The notes under the pieces were generated by a model, which did not search any database, was not told the DNA's origin, and was given only the letters and a program-made list of their open reading frames with translations. Made by a program: the position numbers and the translations under genes. This document shows, piece after piece, positions 42,958-51,645 of a stretch of DNA of 52,141 bases (position 1 is its first letter; each line of letters opens with the position of its first letter). Source of the stretch: Candidatus Methylomirabilis tolerans (GTDB taxonomy: Bacteria; Methylomirabilota; Methylomirabilia; Methylomirabilales; Methylomirabilaceae); assembly GCA_019912425.1 (NCBI GenBank), contig JAIOIU010000031.1, positions 1-52,141 of the forward strand, written 5' to 3'.

Positions 42958-43893
42958 TCAGGCCGCCCGCCGTTGAAGGATGGTAGCGAGATAGACAACA
43001 TAGAGCGCCAACAGCAAAACACCTCGCCTCCGTTCAATGAAGCCAGTACGCGTAGGGTAAGAGAACACCAAGGCCAGAAGACCAAACACCAATGTAATAG
43101 CGACCTCACGCCACGCAACCGTTATGGGGTAAATAATGGACGCGACAGCGACGATAAAAATGCCATTGAAGATATTGCTACCAAGAATTGTTCCCAGGCT
43201 CACCTCGTCGTGTCCACGAAGCTTTGCAATGACTGTTATCACGAGTTCCGGCACGGAGGTGCCCACTGCTACAATAATTGCCCCGATAATGAATTCGTCG
43301 ATACCAAAGGCAATGGCGATGCCTCTTGCTCCCGCGACAATGAGATGTCCGGCACCGACAAGAGATACAAGGCCGACGACGCACGAAAGACCAACCAGCC
43401 AGCCCCGATGTTCTCCAAGAAGTATTTCTGCGGCGCTCCGTTGTTTTCGAGCCTCGATAATCGCCGCGACAAGCCAAGCGAGAAACATGCTCAACATCAG
43501 TACACCGTCGAATCGCGAGATCTCACCATCCAGAAACAGAACACCAGTGATTATGGGGATCAACAGCGCTACCGGAAAATCCCGTTTTACGCTGTCACGA
43601 GAACTTTGGATTCCAGAAATTACCAAAGCAAGACCGAGAATCAGGGCAACATTCACAACGTTACTGCCGAGGGCGTCGCCGAAGGCGATTTGGGGCTTTC
43701 CTGCCATAGCGGCATTTATGGAGACTGACAATTCCGGACTCGATGTGGCGAATGCTGCAACAGTCGCGCCGATAATACCCGGAGTCACCCGCGCCCAATG
43801 AGCGACGCCGACCGCGCCGCGAACAAAAAGCTCCCCGCCTATTCCGGCACATATAACACCCAAAATCAAAGCGGCGTAATCGTTCATTGTCAC
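42958..43893 (-). CDS. CaCA-family sodium/calcium exchanger (YrbG-like)
   Basis: A 311-residue membrane protein with about ten helices and the two inverted alpha repeats of the cation/Ca2+ exchanger family: ATVAAFATSSPELSVSI with FGDALGSNVVNVALILG, and VAVGTSVPELVITVI with SLGTILGSNIFNGIF. The acidic residue of each SPEL/VPEL block is the ion-binding Glu. It lies 92 bases after nhaA on the same strand, so Na+ handling may link the two. The exact ion is not shown. Confidence 0.88.
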   Translation of the reverse strand: MTMNDYAALILGVICAGIGGELFVRGAVGVAHWARVTPGIIGATVAAFATSSPELSVSINAAMAGKPQIAFGDALGSNVVNVALILGLALVISGIQSSRDSVKRDFPVALLIPIITGVLFLDGEISRFDGVLMLSMFLAWLVAAIIEARKQRSAAEILLGEHRGWLVGLSCVVGLVSLVGAGHLIVAGARGIAIAFGIDEFIIGAIIVAVGTSVPELVITVIAKLRGHDEVSLGTILGSNIFNGIFIVAVASIIYPITVAWREVAITLVFGLLALVFSYPTRTGFIERRRGVLLLALYVVYLATILQRRAA

Positions 43894-43985
43894 CCGAATT
43901 GTTTTACCAGTCTCACGCCGGGCTTAAGATAAGGCGGAGAGCAAGAATAACTCGGACGCTGTCGGCACTCGCCCAAACGCCTTGG

Positions 43986-45335
43986 CTAGGCGGCGCGTCT
44001 CGCCGAGCGCACAGGCTTTGGAAGCAGCCAAAACAGGAGCAGGCTCCCTGTCACCGCGCACAATGCCGACCCGGACAGAATCCCCACCTTCGCGGCATTG
44101 AGCAACGCACCCTCCAACGCCAAGCTTGCAATGAATAGGGCCATTGTGAAACCAATGCCTGCCAGTATGCCGCCCGCTGTGAGGATGCTCCAGTTCACAC
44201 CAGCGGGCAACCTGGCAATGCCCACACGCACCGCCAGCCAACTAAAACTTACAATGCCTACAGGCTTGCCGACTCCTAAGCCTACCATAACCGCCACCGC
44301 AACGGGTTCACGAAAGTCCGTAACGTTGATCGATACCCCAGCATTTGCCAAAGCAAAGAGGGGCATGATCACAAAGCTCACCCACGGGTGCAGCGCGGTC
44401 TCAAGCCGTTCAAGGGGAGACAACATCTCTCGTGCCGCCACCTGGATATCACGCAACGCCGCGTGGTTCTTCCCCTCATTACTCCAGCGTTCCCCTTCAA
44501 CATACGCAGTAAACTGCTGGACGATCGCGTGCAAGCGGCCCGCGCTGACCCACACATGGGCCGGCGTGAGCAGACCCAAGATCACGCCGGCAATCGTGGC
44601 ATGGACCCCGGATGCATGGAACGCCAACCAGATCACTACCCCAACGATACAATAGATCGGGACGCTGCGCACCCCAAGGCGGGCCATCCCTCTTACGACA
44701 CCAAGACCCAGCAAGCCCAAGAAAAGCGCAGCGAGGTTGATGTGGCTTGTATAGCCGATAGCGATGACGAGGATGGCGCCAATGTCGTCAGCGATCGCCA
44801 GCGAAAGGAGGACAATACGCAAACCCGCTGGGACCCGTGTCCCCAGGACCGCCAGACAACCAACGACAAAAGCGATGTCGGTCGCCATGGGAATACCCCA
44901 GCCGTGCTCGCCGGGCTGTCCGAGTTGGCCCGCGAGATAGAGAGTAGCCGGTACGACCATGCCGCCAGCCGCTGCAATGATGGGGAGCGCGGCCGTTCGA
45001 AGGTCTCTGAGTTCCCCAAGGACTAATTCGCGTTTGACTTCTAAGCCAACCACGAAAAAGAAAATCGCCATCAGACCGTCATTGATCCAATGCCTTAAGG
45101 AGTGGTTCATCTCAAACGCACCAAACGTAAGACCGAATGGAGTCTTCCACAGGCTCAGAAAGACATCTGCAAAAGGCGAATTGGCGAGACCGAGCGCAAT
45201 ACATGTTACGAACAGCAGGAGAATCCCACTGGCTGCCTCGATACGTAAAAAGCGCGCGAGCGGCTCGATGATGCGATCGACCGGTTTCGCGGGCAGGCGA
45301 GCAAGGTCGTTAGGATGTTCAGGTTGTTGCAACAT
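43986..45335 (-). CDS. nhaA: Na+/H+ antiporter
   Basis: A 449-residue antiporter of the NhaA type, which expels Na+ in exchange for protons. Landmarks: FFFVVGLEVKRELVLGELRD, the helix IV segment GIPMATDIAFVVG with Asp153, and the double Asp183-Asp184 of the ion site (LAIADDIGAI). The C-terminal helices GKPVGIVSFSWLAV and GIGFTMALFIASLA are complete. The N-terminal 30 residues are hydrophilic and longer than in E. coli. It precedes the CaCA exchanger. Confidence 0.95.
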   Translation of the reverse strand: MLQQPEHPNDLARLPAKPVDRIIEPLARFLRIEAASGILLLFVTCIALGLANSPFADVFLSLWKTPFGLTFGAFEMNHSLRHWINDGLMAIFFFVVGLEVKRELVLGELRDLRTAALPIIAAAGGMVVPATLYLAGQLGQPGEHGWGIPMATDIAFVVGCLAVLGTRVPAGLRIVLLSLAIADDIGAILVIAIGYTSHINLAALFLGLLGLGVVRGMARLGVRSVPIYCIVGVVIWLAFHASGVHATIAGVILGLLTPAHVWVSAGRLHAIVQQFTAYVEGERWSNEGKNHAALRDIQVAAREMLSPLERLETALHPWVSFVIMPLFALANAGVSINVTDFREPVAVAVMVGLGVGKPVGIVSFSWLAVRVGIARLPAGVNWSILTAGGILAGIGFTMALFIASLALEGALLNAAKVGILSGSALCAVTGSLLLFWLLPKPVRSARRAA

Positions 45336-45406
45336 GCCTCGATTTCAATTCTGACAAGGTCTCTCCCGATACATCAAAGAGGGATACGTGGCCTAAGGAA
45401 TACGCC

Positions 45407-45829
45407 CTATTCCTGCTGAATCGAGCTCAGGTAGTCAGTAAGGGCTCGTGTGTGCAGAAGAGAGATGTAGCCAGGGTAGTCTCCCGGCCGATGCTCGGTC
45501 TCGAACACCGCTCCCCAGACGGGCATCTCCCTGGTGCCGTGCTCGGCTACTACGCGCCTGCCGTCGATGATTTGCATCACATAGCTCTCATCAAATTGCC
45601 CGCCGTGGCGCTTCGCGATCAGCCGAAGGTCGGATGGGAGTCGCCGTAGGGAGGCAGCCAACGCACCGTTCCCGTCCCCGGACTCGCCGTGGCACGAGGC
45701 GCAATGCCGAAGATAGAGGGCCTGTCCGGTAGGCGGCTCCGGAGCGCTCCGGCACGAGGCAAGCATCAGACTCGCAGCGAACGTAAGGACAACGACTCTC
45801 TTGGCGATCTTCGTCAGCTTGCCGATCAT
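45407..45829 (-). CDS. Cytochrome c lipoprotein
   Basis: A 140-residue class I cytochrome c. The ATG at 45829 follows AAAGGGAGACTCAAA; the longer frame adds ten residues without support. The signal peptide ends in the lipobox LMLASC, so it is lipid-anchored on the periplasmic side. The heme motif is CASCH (QALYLRHCASCHGESGDGNG) and the likely axial Met is in REMPVWG. It probably shuttles electrons between respiratory complexes. The neighbour upstream is an empty region with a minus-strand terminator. Confidence 0.88.
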   Translation of the reverse strand: MIGKLTKIAKRVVVLTFAASLMLASCRSAPEPPTGQALYLRHCASCHGESGDGNGALAASLRRLPSDLRLIAKRHGGQFDESYVMQIIDGRRVVAEHGTREMPVWGAVFETEHRPGDYPGYISLLHTRALTDYLSSIQQE

Positions 45830-46694
45830 TTTGAGTCTCCCTTTGCGCCGTCCGGCCAAGCGACGATTGAGATTCGCAGCGGCTCGGTGAGCGCCTCTCC
45901 GACAGCAGGTACCCTACGATCGACTGGATTTACAATCGCAAACCAACAAAATAAAAAGCCGCCTCCGCTTTTCGCGGATGGCGGCCCGACCACCCTCTCT
46001 CCTCCGGAAATAGATCTATCTCCGGACCTCTTAGGATACATCCATGACAATTTTTATATCATGGAAATGAGTGTGGTGACCAGCAAAAAACCCCCAACAT
46101 GTTGCACAGATTAGCGCGAAGCCGATTGATCTTGCCATGACTCCAGTTAACAGGCTGTACCCATCCATCGGAGAAGCGGCAATCGCGCCCCAAGAGCCCA
46201 ATGTGTCGAAGCTATGCGTCAAACTTGAGCGCCGCCTCGCCGACGCTTTACACTTTGTTGTCGGCGGTAGGACAGAGAAAATAATGTGCTGCTAAATCCT
46301 TCCTGTGTAAACACTTCCGTATGATGAGTCGGGAAGACAATCGAACCTTTTCTGCCGAAAGGGTGATCTCAGCCACTCATCATCAGCGGACTCCCACCTG
46401 TAGGCGCTACTTCTCAAACCCGGTCGTCGCCGATCCGCTGCCTGTTCAGTGGAACCAGAGGAGAAAGACGTGGCTTATCGCTTTTTGCACTGATTTTTGC
46501 CGTACAGCGTCGCGAATGGCCGGTCACCACATCACCCTCCTTGTGCCTCACTTTTCACAGCCTCCTGGGAGGTCCTGGGATACGCGTGCAGGGAACCCGT
46601 GTGGCAACTAAATTGCCCACTCATTATTATGGGACGATCGTGTAGAAACGACGGTTCGTTTTCTCTAGCTAACCCTATCGGAAGGAGTAAAGCG
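45830..46694. other. Gene-poor region upstream of cytochrome c
   Basis: About 865 bases. Apart from the terminator at 45948-45985 nothing is supported. Short open frames on both strands (for example around 46031-46222 minus) lack good start signals and protein-like composition. It may be decayed sequence, as in the neighbouring pseudogenes. Confidence 0.4.
45948..45985 (-). terminator. Rho-independent terminator without a clear upstream gene
   Basis: On the minus strand a hairpin (GCCGCC...CCGC / GCGG...GGCGGC, loop GAAAA, 45958-45985) is followed by TTTTTATTTT. It has the form of a normal terminator, yet no gene on the minus strand ends just before it. It may mark a gene that was lost. Confidence 0.6.
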
Positions 46695-47246
46695 ATGCAA
46701 GGGCTCTAGAAGAGCCTTTTGGTAACCACCCTCTGCGTGGCACTATCGGTGTTCATGTTCGAGGGTGTCAGCCATGCGAATGGCGGCAGCCATGTAAAGC
46801 TCAAGGCCAGGGCGGAGCTCGAGCCGTTCGGCGCATCACCGGAGCCGGACGCCGAGGGAAAGGCGAGACACAACAAGAAGGTGAACAAGAAAGGAGTGTT
46901 AAAGTAAAGATGAGTTCATAGCGACAGTGGAGATTCCGATCGATCCTGCCTCTGCCTTAGGGATCGTAGACAGGGCTTCGGCAGAGAACGCCGACATTCG
47001 CCTGATCTTGAGCCGTGAGGTGCCCCTTTTGCGGAGTGCCTTCTCGAGTTCCGAGAATTCGATGGCGATGACGAGGCGAAGTTCATGGTTGATGTACGGA
47101 TAAAGAACGGCGCACTGGGAGAGAAGAAGGGCGCTTGTAACGTGTCCACTAGGCCCGGTGTCCCGGATGCGCAAGCCGGTGATGTCGCCACAGCTCGAAC
47201 CGGAGGCATTGATTTCCTGCAGGGCACCTTCGAGCCTCACCGCTGA
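46695..47246 (+). pseudogene. Broken gene for a secreted protein (three lesions)
   Basis: GGAAGGAGTAAAGCG precedes an ATG at 46695, but codon 5 is TAG (46707-46709). The same frame then gives a signal peptide (SLLVTTLCVALSVFMFEGVS) and KLKARAELEPFGASPEPDAE, stopping at 46907. One base later in frame the sequence continues as DEFIATVEIPIDPASALGIV, and after another shift near 47021 as AECLLEFREFDGDDEAKF through GGIDFLQGTFEPHR to a stop at 47246. The pieces join into one secreted protein of about 180 residues that I do not recognise. It is not expected to work. Confidence 0.7.
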
Positions 47247-47251
47247 GCATC

Positions 47252-48498
47252 TCATCCTTCGACACTCCTACTGCCGCGGCAAGGGGGCCGGATTGTCACC
47301 AGGTCCTCTTGAACCTTCGCGAAAGGCCGTGTCGTCAATTCCCACGGCACGGCCTTCTGCTGGACCCAGGAATGCATCGGAGTTGCGAAGAAGGCCGATG
47401 CCCCAAATATGCTGATTTCAGCGTGCGGGGGAGTGCTGCGCCGCGATTCGTCAATCGCCCACGACCTGCTCACATGCGCGCCGCTCAACCTGCGCATGAC
47501 GTCATGGACCTTAAGCCCGCCGAGGTCAAGGATATTCTCGATGAGCAGCAGCCGACGGAATGGAATCAGCCCGAGCCGCTCGGTGCGCCCGAACAGCGGC
47601 TTCAGGTCGGCGCGGCGCCGCCAGAGCAGCGAGACGATCACGCAAATCGCGAGGATATCGATGATGAGCGCCAGCGAGACCGCAACGGGGATTGTGTAGA
47701 CTTCGCTGAGTAGCATTTTGACGCCCAGGATCAGGATGACCGAGGCGAATCCATAGTGCATGAAATAGAACATCTACATGAAGCCTGCGACCGCGAAGTA
47801 GAGCGCCCGCAGACCGAGCATGGCAAAGATGTTCGACGTGTAGACGATGAACGGATCGGGCGTAATCGCGAAGATGGCAGGGATCGAATCGACAACGAAG
47901 ATGATGTCGGACGACTCGATGGCCAGCAACGCCACGAACAGCGGCGTGGCGACGAACCGGCCGTTCTGACGAGTGAAGAACCGGTTGCCCTCGTAGCGGT
48001 CGATCACCGGGAAGAACCGCTGAAACGTGCGAATGACCCAGTGCTTTTCCGGGTCGTATTTAGCCTCCTTCTTGCGCATCATACCGATGCCGGTGGCCAC
48101 CAGGAACGTGCCGAAAACGTAGATGGTCCAGTGGAAGCGCTCCATCAGCGCCATACCCCAGACGATGAAGAGCACGCGCATGCCGACCGCGCCGACGATT
48201 CCCCAAAACAGTACCTTGTGCTGATATGCCGGTGGGACACGGAAGTAGTTGAAGATCAGGAGGAAGACGAAGACATTGTCGATGCTGAGGGACTTCTCGA
48301 CGAGGAAGCCGGTGAAGAATTCCAGGCCCGCCTCCAAGCCGCGCCCGTGAAACCAGACGACGCCCATATTGAAGAGCAGCGCCAGGCCGGTCCAGAGGGC
48401 GAACCCGGCCGGCGCTGGAAGAGCCCGAGGTCCGGCGCGAGCATCGCCAGGATAAAGAGGGTGAAGCCGCCCCAGAGGACCAGTTGGCTGTCGAGCAT
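47252..48498 (-). pseudogene. TerC-family membrane protein, broken by deletion/frameshift and an amber codon
   Basis: The true start looks to be ATG 48498 (MLDSQLVLWGGFTLFILAML). Near 48425 the frame changes and about ten residues of the usual sequence are missing; the next frame continues GFALWTGLALLFN, LEFFTGFLVEKSLSIDNVFV, LLAIESSDIIFVVDSIPAIF to AGFM, where a TAG (47774-47776) interrupts. The same frame then goes on with MFYFMHYGFASVILILGVKM, the normal TerC C-terminus. After that comes GRTERLGLIPFRRLLLIENI and LDLGGLKVHDVMRRLSGAHV, like the start of a CBS domain, which then degrades. TerC proteins are linked to metal efflux and tellurite resistance. Confidence 0.8.
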
Positions 48499-48509
48499 GG
48501 ACAAAGGGT

Positions 48510-48848
48510 TCACTGGGTGCAGCCTTGAAAGGCTTCGCCGAGGTAGACACCCGACACCGCTACGATCCGGGGAATGCGGTACCGGTCGCCCCAGCGGGCG
48601 GCCGGCATGATCGCGGCGGCCACTATCGCGGCGGTAAGCAGGAGCAACCAGATCCGCCAGGTCTCCATGACTACCCAGACACCAAAACCCGCCACGACTA
48701 TGCGGCCGATCGTCGCCCATGAAACTGCCCCGTTGGTGCTTATGATCACACCCTCGTCAACGCCTATCCTCCCACGCGAGTGAATATCTCGGGCGTCTTC
48801 ACAGCCCGGTCCGGCGCAGATACTGCAGTCGTGAACCGTGGCCAGCAC
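48510..48848 (-). CDS. Hypothetical membrane protein (up to 112 aa)
   Basis: A frame with two adjacent hydrophobic segments (IGRIVVAGFGVWVVMETWRI, WLLLLTAAIVAAAIMP). The start is unclear: GTG 48848 gives 112 residues, while a GTG at about residue 34 preceded by GAGG would give a shorter protein. It lies 12 bases before the damaged terC on the same strand. Not recognised; it may itself be a remnant. Confidence 0.35.
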   Translation of the reverse strand: MLATVHDCSICAGPGCEDARDIHSRGRIGVDEGVIISTNGAVSWATIGRIVVAGFGVWVVMETWRIWLLLLTAAIVAAAIMPAARWGDRYRIPRIVAVSGVYLGEAFQGCTQ

Positions 48849-48930
48849 CTGACCGGGACCGGGTTTGGACGCAGGATCTGCCCGGATTTCCCAATGTACT
48901 CGAATAAGGTTGGGAAAGCAGGATCGTTCG

Positions 48931-51465
48931 CTAGTTAATTCGCCAGCGATTCATGTTAAACTTTCGCAAATAGTATTCGCCGCCTGCCCACTCCCACTGC
49001 AGCCTCGTTTGTCTGTCGGCGATCTTCCAGTTGTCCGGGATCTGATCCATATCCATTCCCATGTTCCAGACTTCGAGTGATACCGGCGGCGAGGTGTCGT
49101 CGTCACCCCAATCGTCCTGTTCCACCATACGAATCTTTACCGACTCGAGAAAGCCGATGACGCCCAGTTGTCTGTCCCACACCTTAGAGTCCTTCCAGTC
49201 GTTGCAGTCGAACTCGACATACCCGGAAGCGGGAATCCTGGTCCAACCCTGACCATCGACGTTGACCTCCATATGGATCTCGTCAGCGCTATATTCATTT
49301 CCCAGGAATCCGTTCGTCTCGTCTTTGCAGATGAGGACGGGGATCCCTGGGCCTACCGTGCTACCACCGAACAGCGTCAGGTTGGTGCGCCAGCCCACGG
49401 CGAGGGAGTGCCCCTGAAGATTGGCCACCGGCCGTTTGATACGCAGGTATAATGTCTGATTCTGATGTGTCCGGCTGTTGTAGATTGCACCGTTGTCCTG
49501 CGCCAGTGGCCCGCTCAGCGGGTTTCCGCCCAAATCGGTGAGAGGCGTGATACCATCGTCTTGAACGAACGCGATCATTGGCGTGGCGCGGGCCCCAGAA
49601 AGGGACCGGCTGAAGAACTTGAGAGACTGGGCCTTACCTGAATCAGCCTGATCCTGGACCCTGACTCGGAACCAGGCGGCGTCTTCGGCATTGAGCGGTC
49701 TCCCGCTGAGGAAGGCAAACTCCTGCGGGCTATTGGGCAAGAGATCGCACGCATCGTCCTTGGCGGCACAGTTGAACTTGTAAAAGGCCACAGCGTACCT
49801 TCCCTGCCACGTGCGCTGCTTACTGAACACGCGCACATAGTGAGGGCCGGTGGGCAAGACAAACTTTTGCGCGTCCACCAGGCTACACGGGAACTCACCC
49901 GTAGCGCCATGGAGTGCAATGGTGTCCAGTACCGGAACTCCGGTGCCGCAGGCGGCGATCTTGGTCTTTTCCAGTTGGTAGGCGCCGGCCAGCGGTACGG
50001 ATAAGTTGGCCGGGGAATAGATCTCGTAATGCAATAGCGGGGTATCGGCTGCATTGATGCCGGTGATGGCAATAGCATAGGTGCCGGGTGCGTCCAGGCG
50101 AAACCACTGCATGCTGCCGCGATGCTTGAGTTCGTAATGCTGCCATGATGTACGTCTAAGTCCCTGTACGATTGTCCCAAGGTCTGCGCCATCTACTTCC
50201 TGCGCCAGCCTCGGGTTGCACTGGGGCGCAAACAGATTGATGTCCGCCGCCACCGGGCGGTGGTTGCTCAACCCCTCCAACTCCTGGGGAATCCAGATAT
50301 GTTGCACGCAGGTGACGGGTAGATCAGTGCCCACCCTGGGGATTTCCCCGTTGTTGTGGTTCAGGGTCTGTCCTGCGGCTGCGTTGGCGATCGGACGGCT
50401 GACGAGGATGTAGTCGAGACGTTCATTTTTGTTGTAGCGCGTGTGGCCCTGGTCCTGGGGTGAGGTAGTCTCGGCCCAGCTATCGTAGAGCGGTGTGACA
50501 CCGGCTTGGGCCGGTGCCTTGAAACGATCCACCCATTCCTGCGTTGCATCGGCAAGGACATCAGCGGGCAAACCGAGGACCCGGCTGACGCCGCCCAGAC
50601 CGTCGATATTGAGATCGCCCAATGCCACCAACCTTTCGGTATCCGTCCACGAGGCGAACGTCTTCCCAAGCGTCGTCTCCACGATGTCCTGCATGTCGGC
50701 TAGTTGTTTCTGACGCACTTCCGGCCGCGTTGAATCACCACTATCGGCCTGAAGGTGGGTGAACAGCACGTTAAGAGAGCCCTTTGACGGCCACTCCACC
50801 TGGATCAGCGCCACGCCCTTGGCCGCCCGGCAATCCGCAAAGGCGAAGGCACAGTCGTCAAATTCCTTGAAGGCAAGGCCCTTGTGGATCCACCATGGCT
50901 TAAAGTCTGTGGCCTCGTAGTCGTCCTTCACAAAAGGCAATTTTCGGAAGGGGAGCTTACTGAACAGCATCAGGCCACTGTCCTCGAAATTGCCACCGAA
51001 AAAGCCCCAATTCTTTTTCAGTCGGATCATGTCCAGACCGGACGTGCTGATGTATTTCACATAGTTCGGATAAGTCCCACCAAGCTTTTTTTCCAACACG
51101 TCCCTGGTGTCCTCATCCCACACCTCATTGAAGGCCACGATGTCATACTTCTCGCTGGCCTCCGCCACCGCTGTACCGAGCTGCTCCGCACGCGATTCAA
51201 AGTTGGCATCAAGTAAATGGCATATGGGATCCCACGTGCACAACACTAACCGCGGCAGCAGGTAGGTATTGTAGGTAAGAATGCGCAGGGAGTCGCCGGT
51301 CACAACCAACTTGCCCGCTGACGGTTGATGCGTAGGAATACGCTGTGAGTTCTCGATATCGGTCAACACTTCCGTTGCCGGTTGACTGAATGTGACACCA
51401 CACCCGACAGTCACAACATTCAGTAGCAGTGTGACCGCGGCTAATAGCCTTCTCTTATATCTCAT
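48931..51465 (-). CDS. Large lipoprotein with sphingomyelinase-like endonuclease/exonuclease/phosphatase domain
   Basis: An 844-residue exported protein. A short signal ends in the lipobox TVGC (Cys22). Residues 58-410 form a DNase I-like phosphodiesterase domain: Asn66 (LTYNTYLLP), Glu114 (FNEVWD), His237 (FTHLQAD), Asp284/Asn286 (LGDLNIDG), Asp351 (RLDYILV) and His402 (SNHRPVAADINL), the full catalytic set. The pattern is close to bacterial neutral sphingomyelinases. Residues 415-844 are beta-rich and include domains like those of carbohydrate-binding or pre-peptidase type (WFRLDAPGTYAIAITG). It could cleave phospholipid head groups outside the cell; substrate is not proven. Confidence 0.87.
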   Translation of the reverse strand: MRYKRRLLAAVTLLLNVVTVGCGVTFSQPATEVLTDIENSQRIPTHQPSAGKLVVTGDSLRILTYNTYLLPRLVLCTWDPICHLLDANFESRAEQLGTAVAEASEKYDIVAFNEVWDEDTRDVLEKKLGGTYPNYVKYISTSGLDMIRLKKNWGFFGGNFEDSGLMLFSKLPFRKLPFVKDDYEATDFKPWWIHKGLAFKEFDDCAFAFADCRAAKGVALIQVEWPSKGSLNVLFTHLQADSGDSTRPEVRQKQLADMQDIVETTLGKTFASWTDTERLVALGDLNIDGLGGVSRVLGLPADVLADATQEWVDRFKAPAQAGVTPLYDSWAETTSPQDQGHTRYNKNERLDYILVSRPIANAAAGQTLNHNNGEIPRVGTDLPVTCVQHIWIPQELEGLSNHRPVAADINLFAPQCNPRLAQEVDGADLGTIVQGLRRTSWQHYELKHRGSMQWFRLDAPGTYAIAITGINAADTPLLHYEIYSPANLSVPLAGAYQLEKTKIAACGTGVPVLDTIALHGATGEFPCSLVDAQKFVLPTGPHYVRVFSKQRTWQGRYAVAFYKFNCAAKDDACDLLPNSPQEFAFLSGRPLNAEDAAWFRVRVQDQADSGKAQSLKFFSRSLSGARATPMIAFVQDDGITPLTDLGGNPLSGPLAQDNGAIYNSRTHQNQTLYLRIKRPVANLQGHSLAVGWRTNLTLFGGSTVGPGIPVLICKDETNGFLGNEYSADEIHMEVNVDGQGWTRIPASGYVEFDCNDWKDSKVWDRQLGVIGFLESVKIRMVEQDDWGDDDTSPPVSLEVWNMGMDMDQIPDNWKIADRQTRLQWEWAGGEYYLRKFNMNRWRIN

Positions 51466-51571
51466 TCTTCACTGCAGTCCGGTTGCGTGTTGTGAGCATC
51501 TACCGGAGAGTATCATAGTCGATGATACATTCCCCATTTATAGCGACTAAATTTTGGGATTGACTCAGGAG

Positions 51572-51610
51572 GTGAGCATAACGAGGACCTACACCCATGC
51601 TCTGAACTGA
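51572..51610 (+). pseudogene. Very short tyrosine-recombinase C-terminal remnant
   Basis: Twelve codons VSITRTYTHALN and a stop resemble the DVSTTMIYTHALN box around the catalytic Tyr of IntI-like integrases. Nothing else of the enzyme is nearby. The match is short, so it could be chance. Confidence 0.4.
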
Positions 51611-51645
51611 GAATGCAGAAGGCGGACCGCGTCCACGCTTCCGGT

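Noticed and set aside
46899-47255. A 118-codon minus-strand open frame.
   Set aside because: It is the complement of the broken secreted-protein gene, whose plus-strand pieces form a coherent protein.
46707-47776. Possible amber (TAG) recoding, because two nearby genes are interrupted by in-frame TAG.
   Set aside because: Intact genes in the window, such as the TlpA-like and P460 genes, end with TAG, and both interrupted genes also carry frame changes. Ordinary pseudogenes explain it better.
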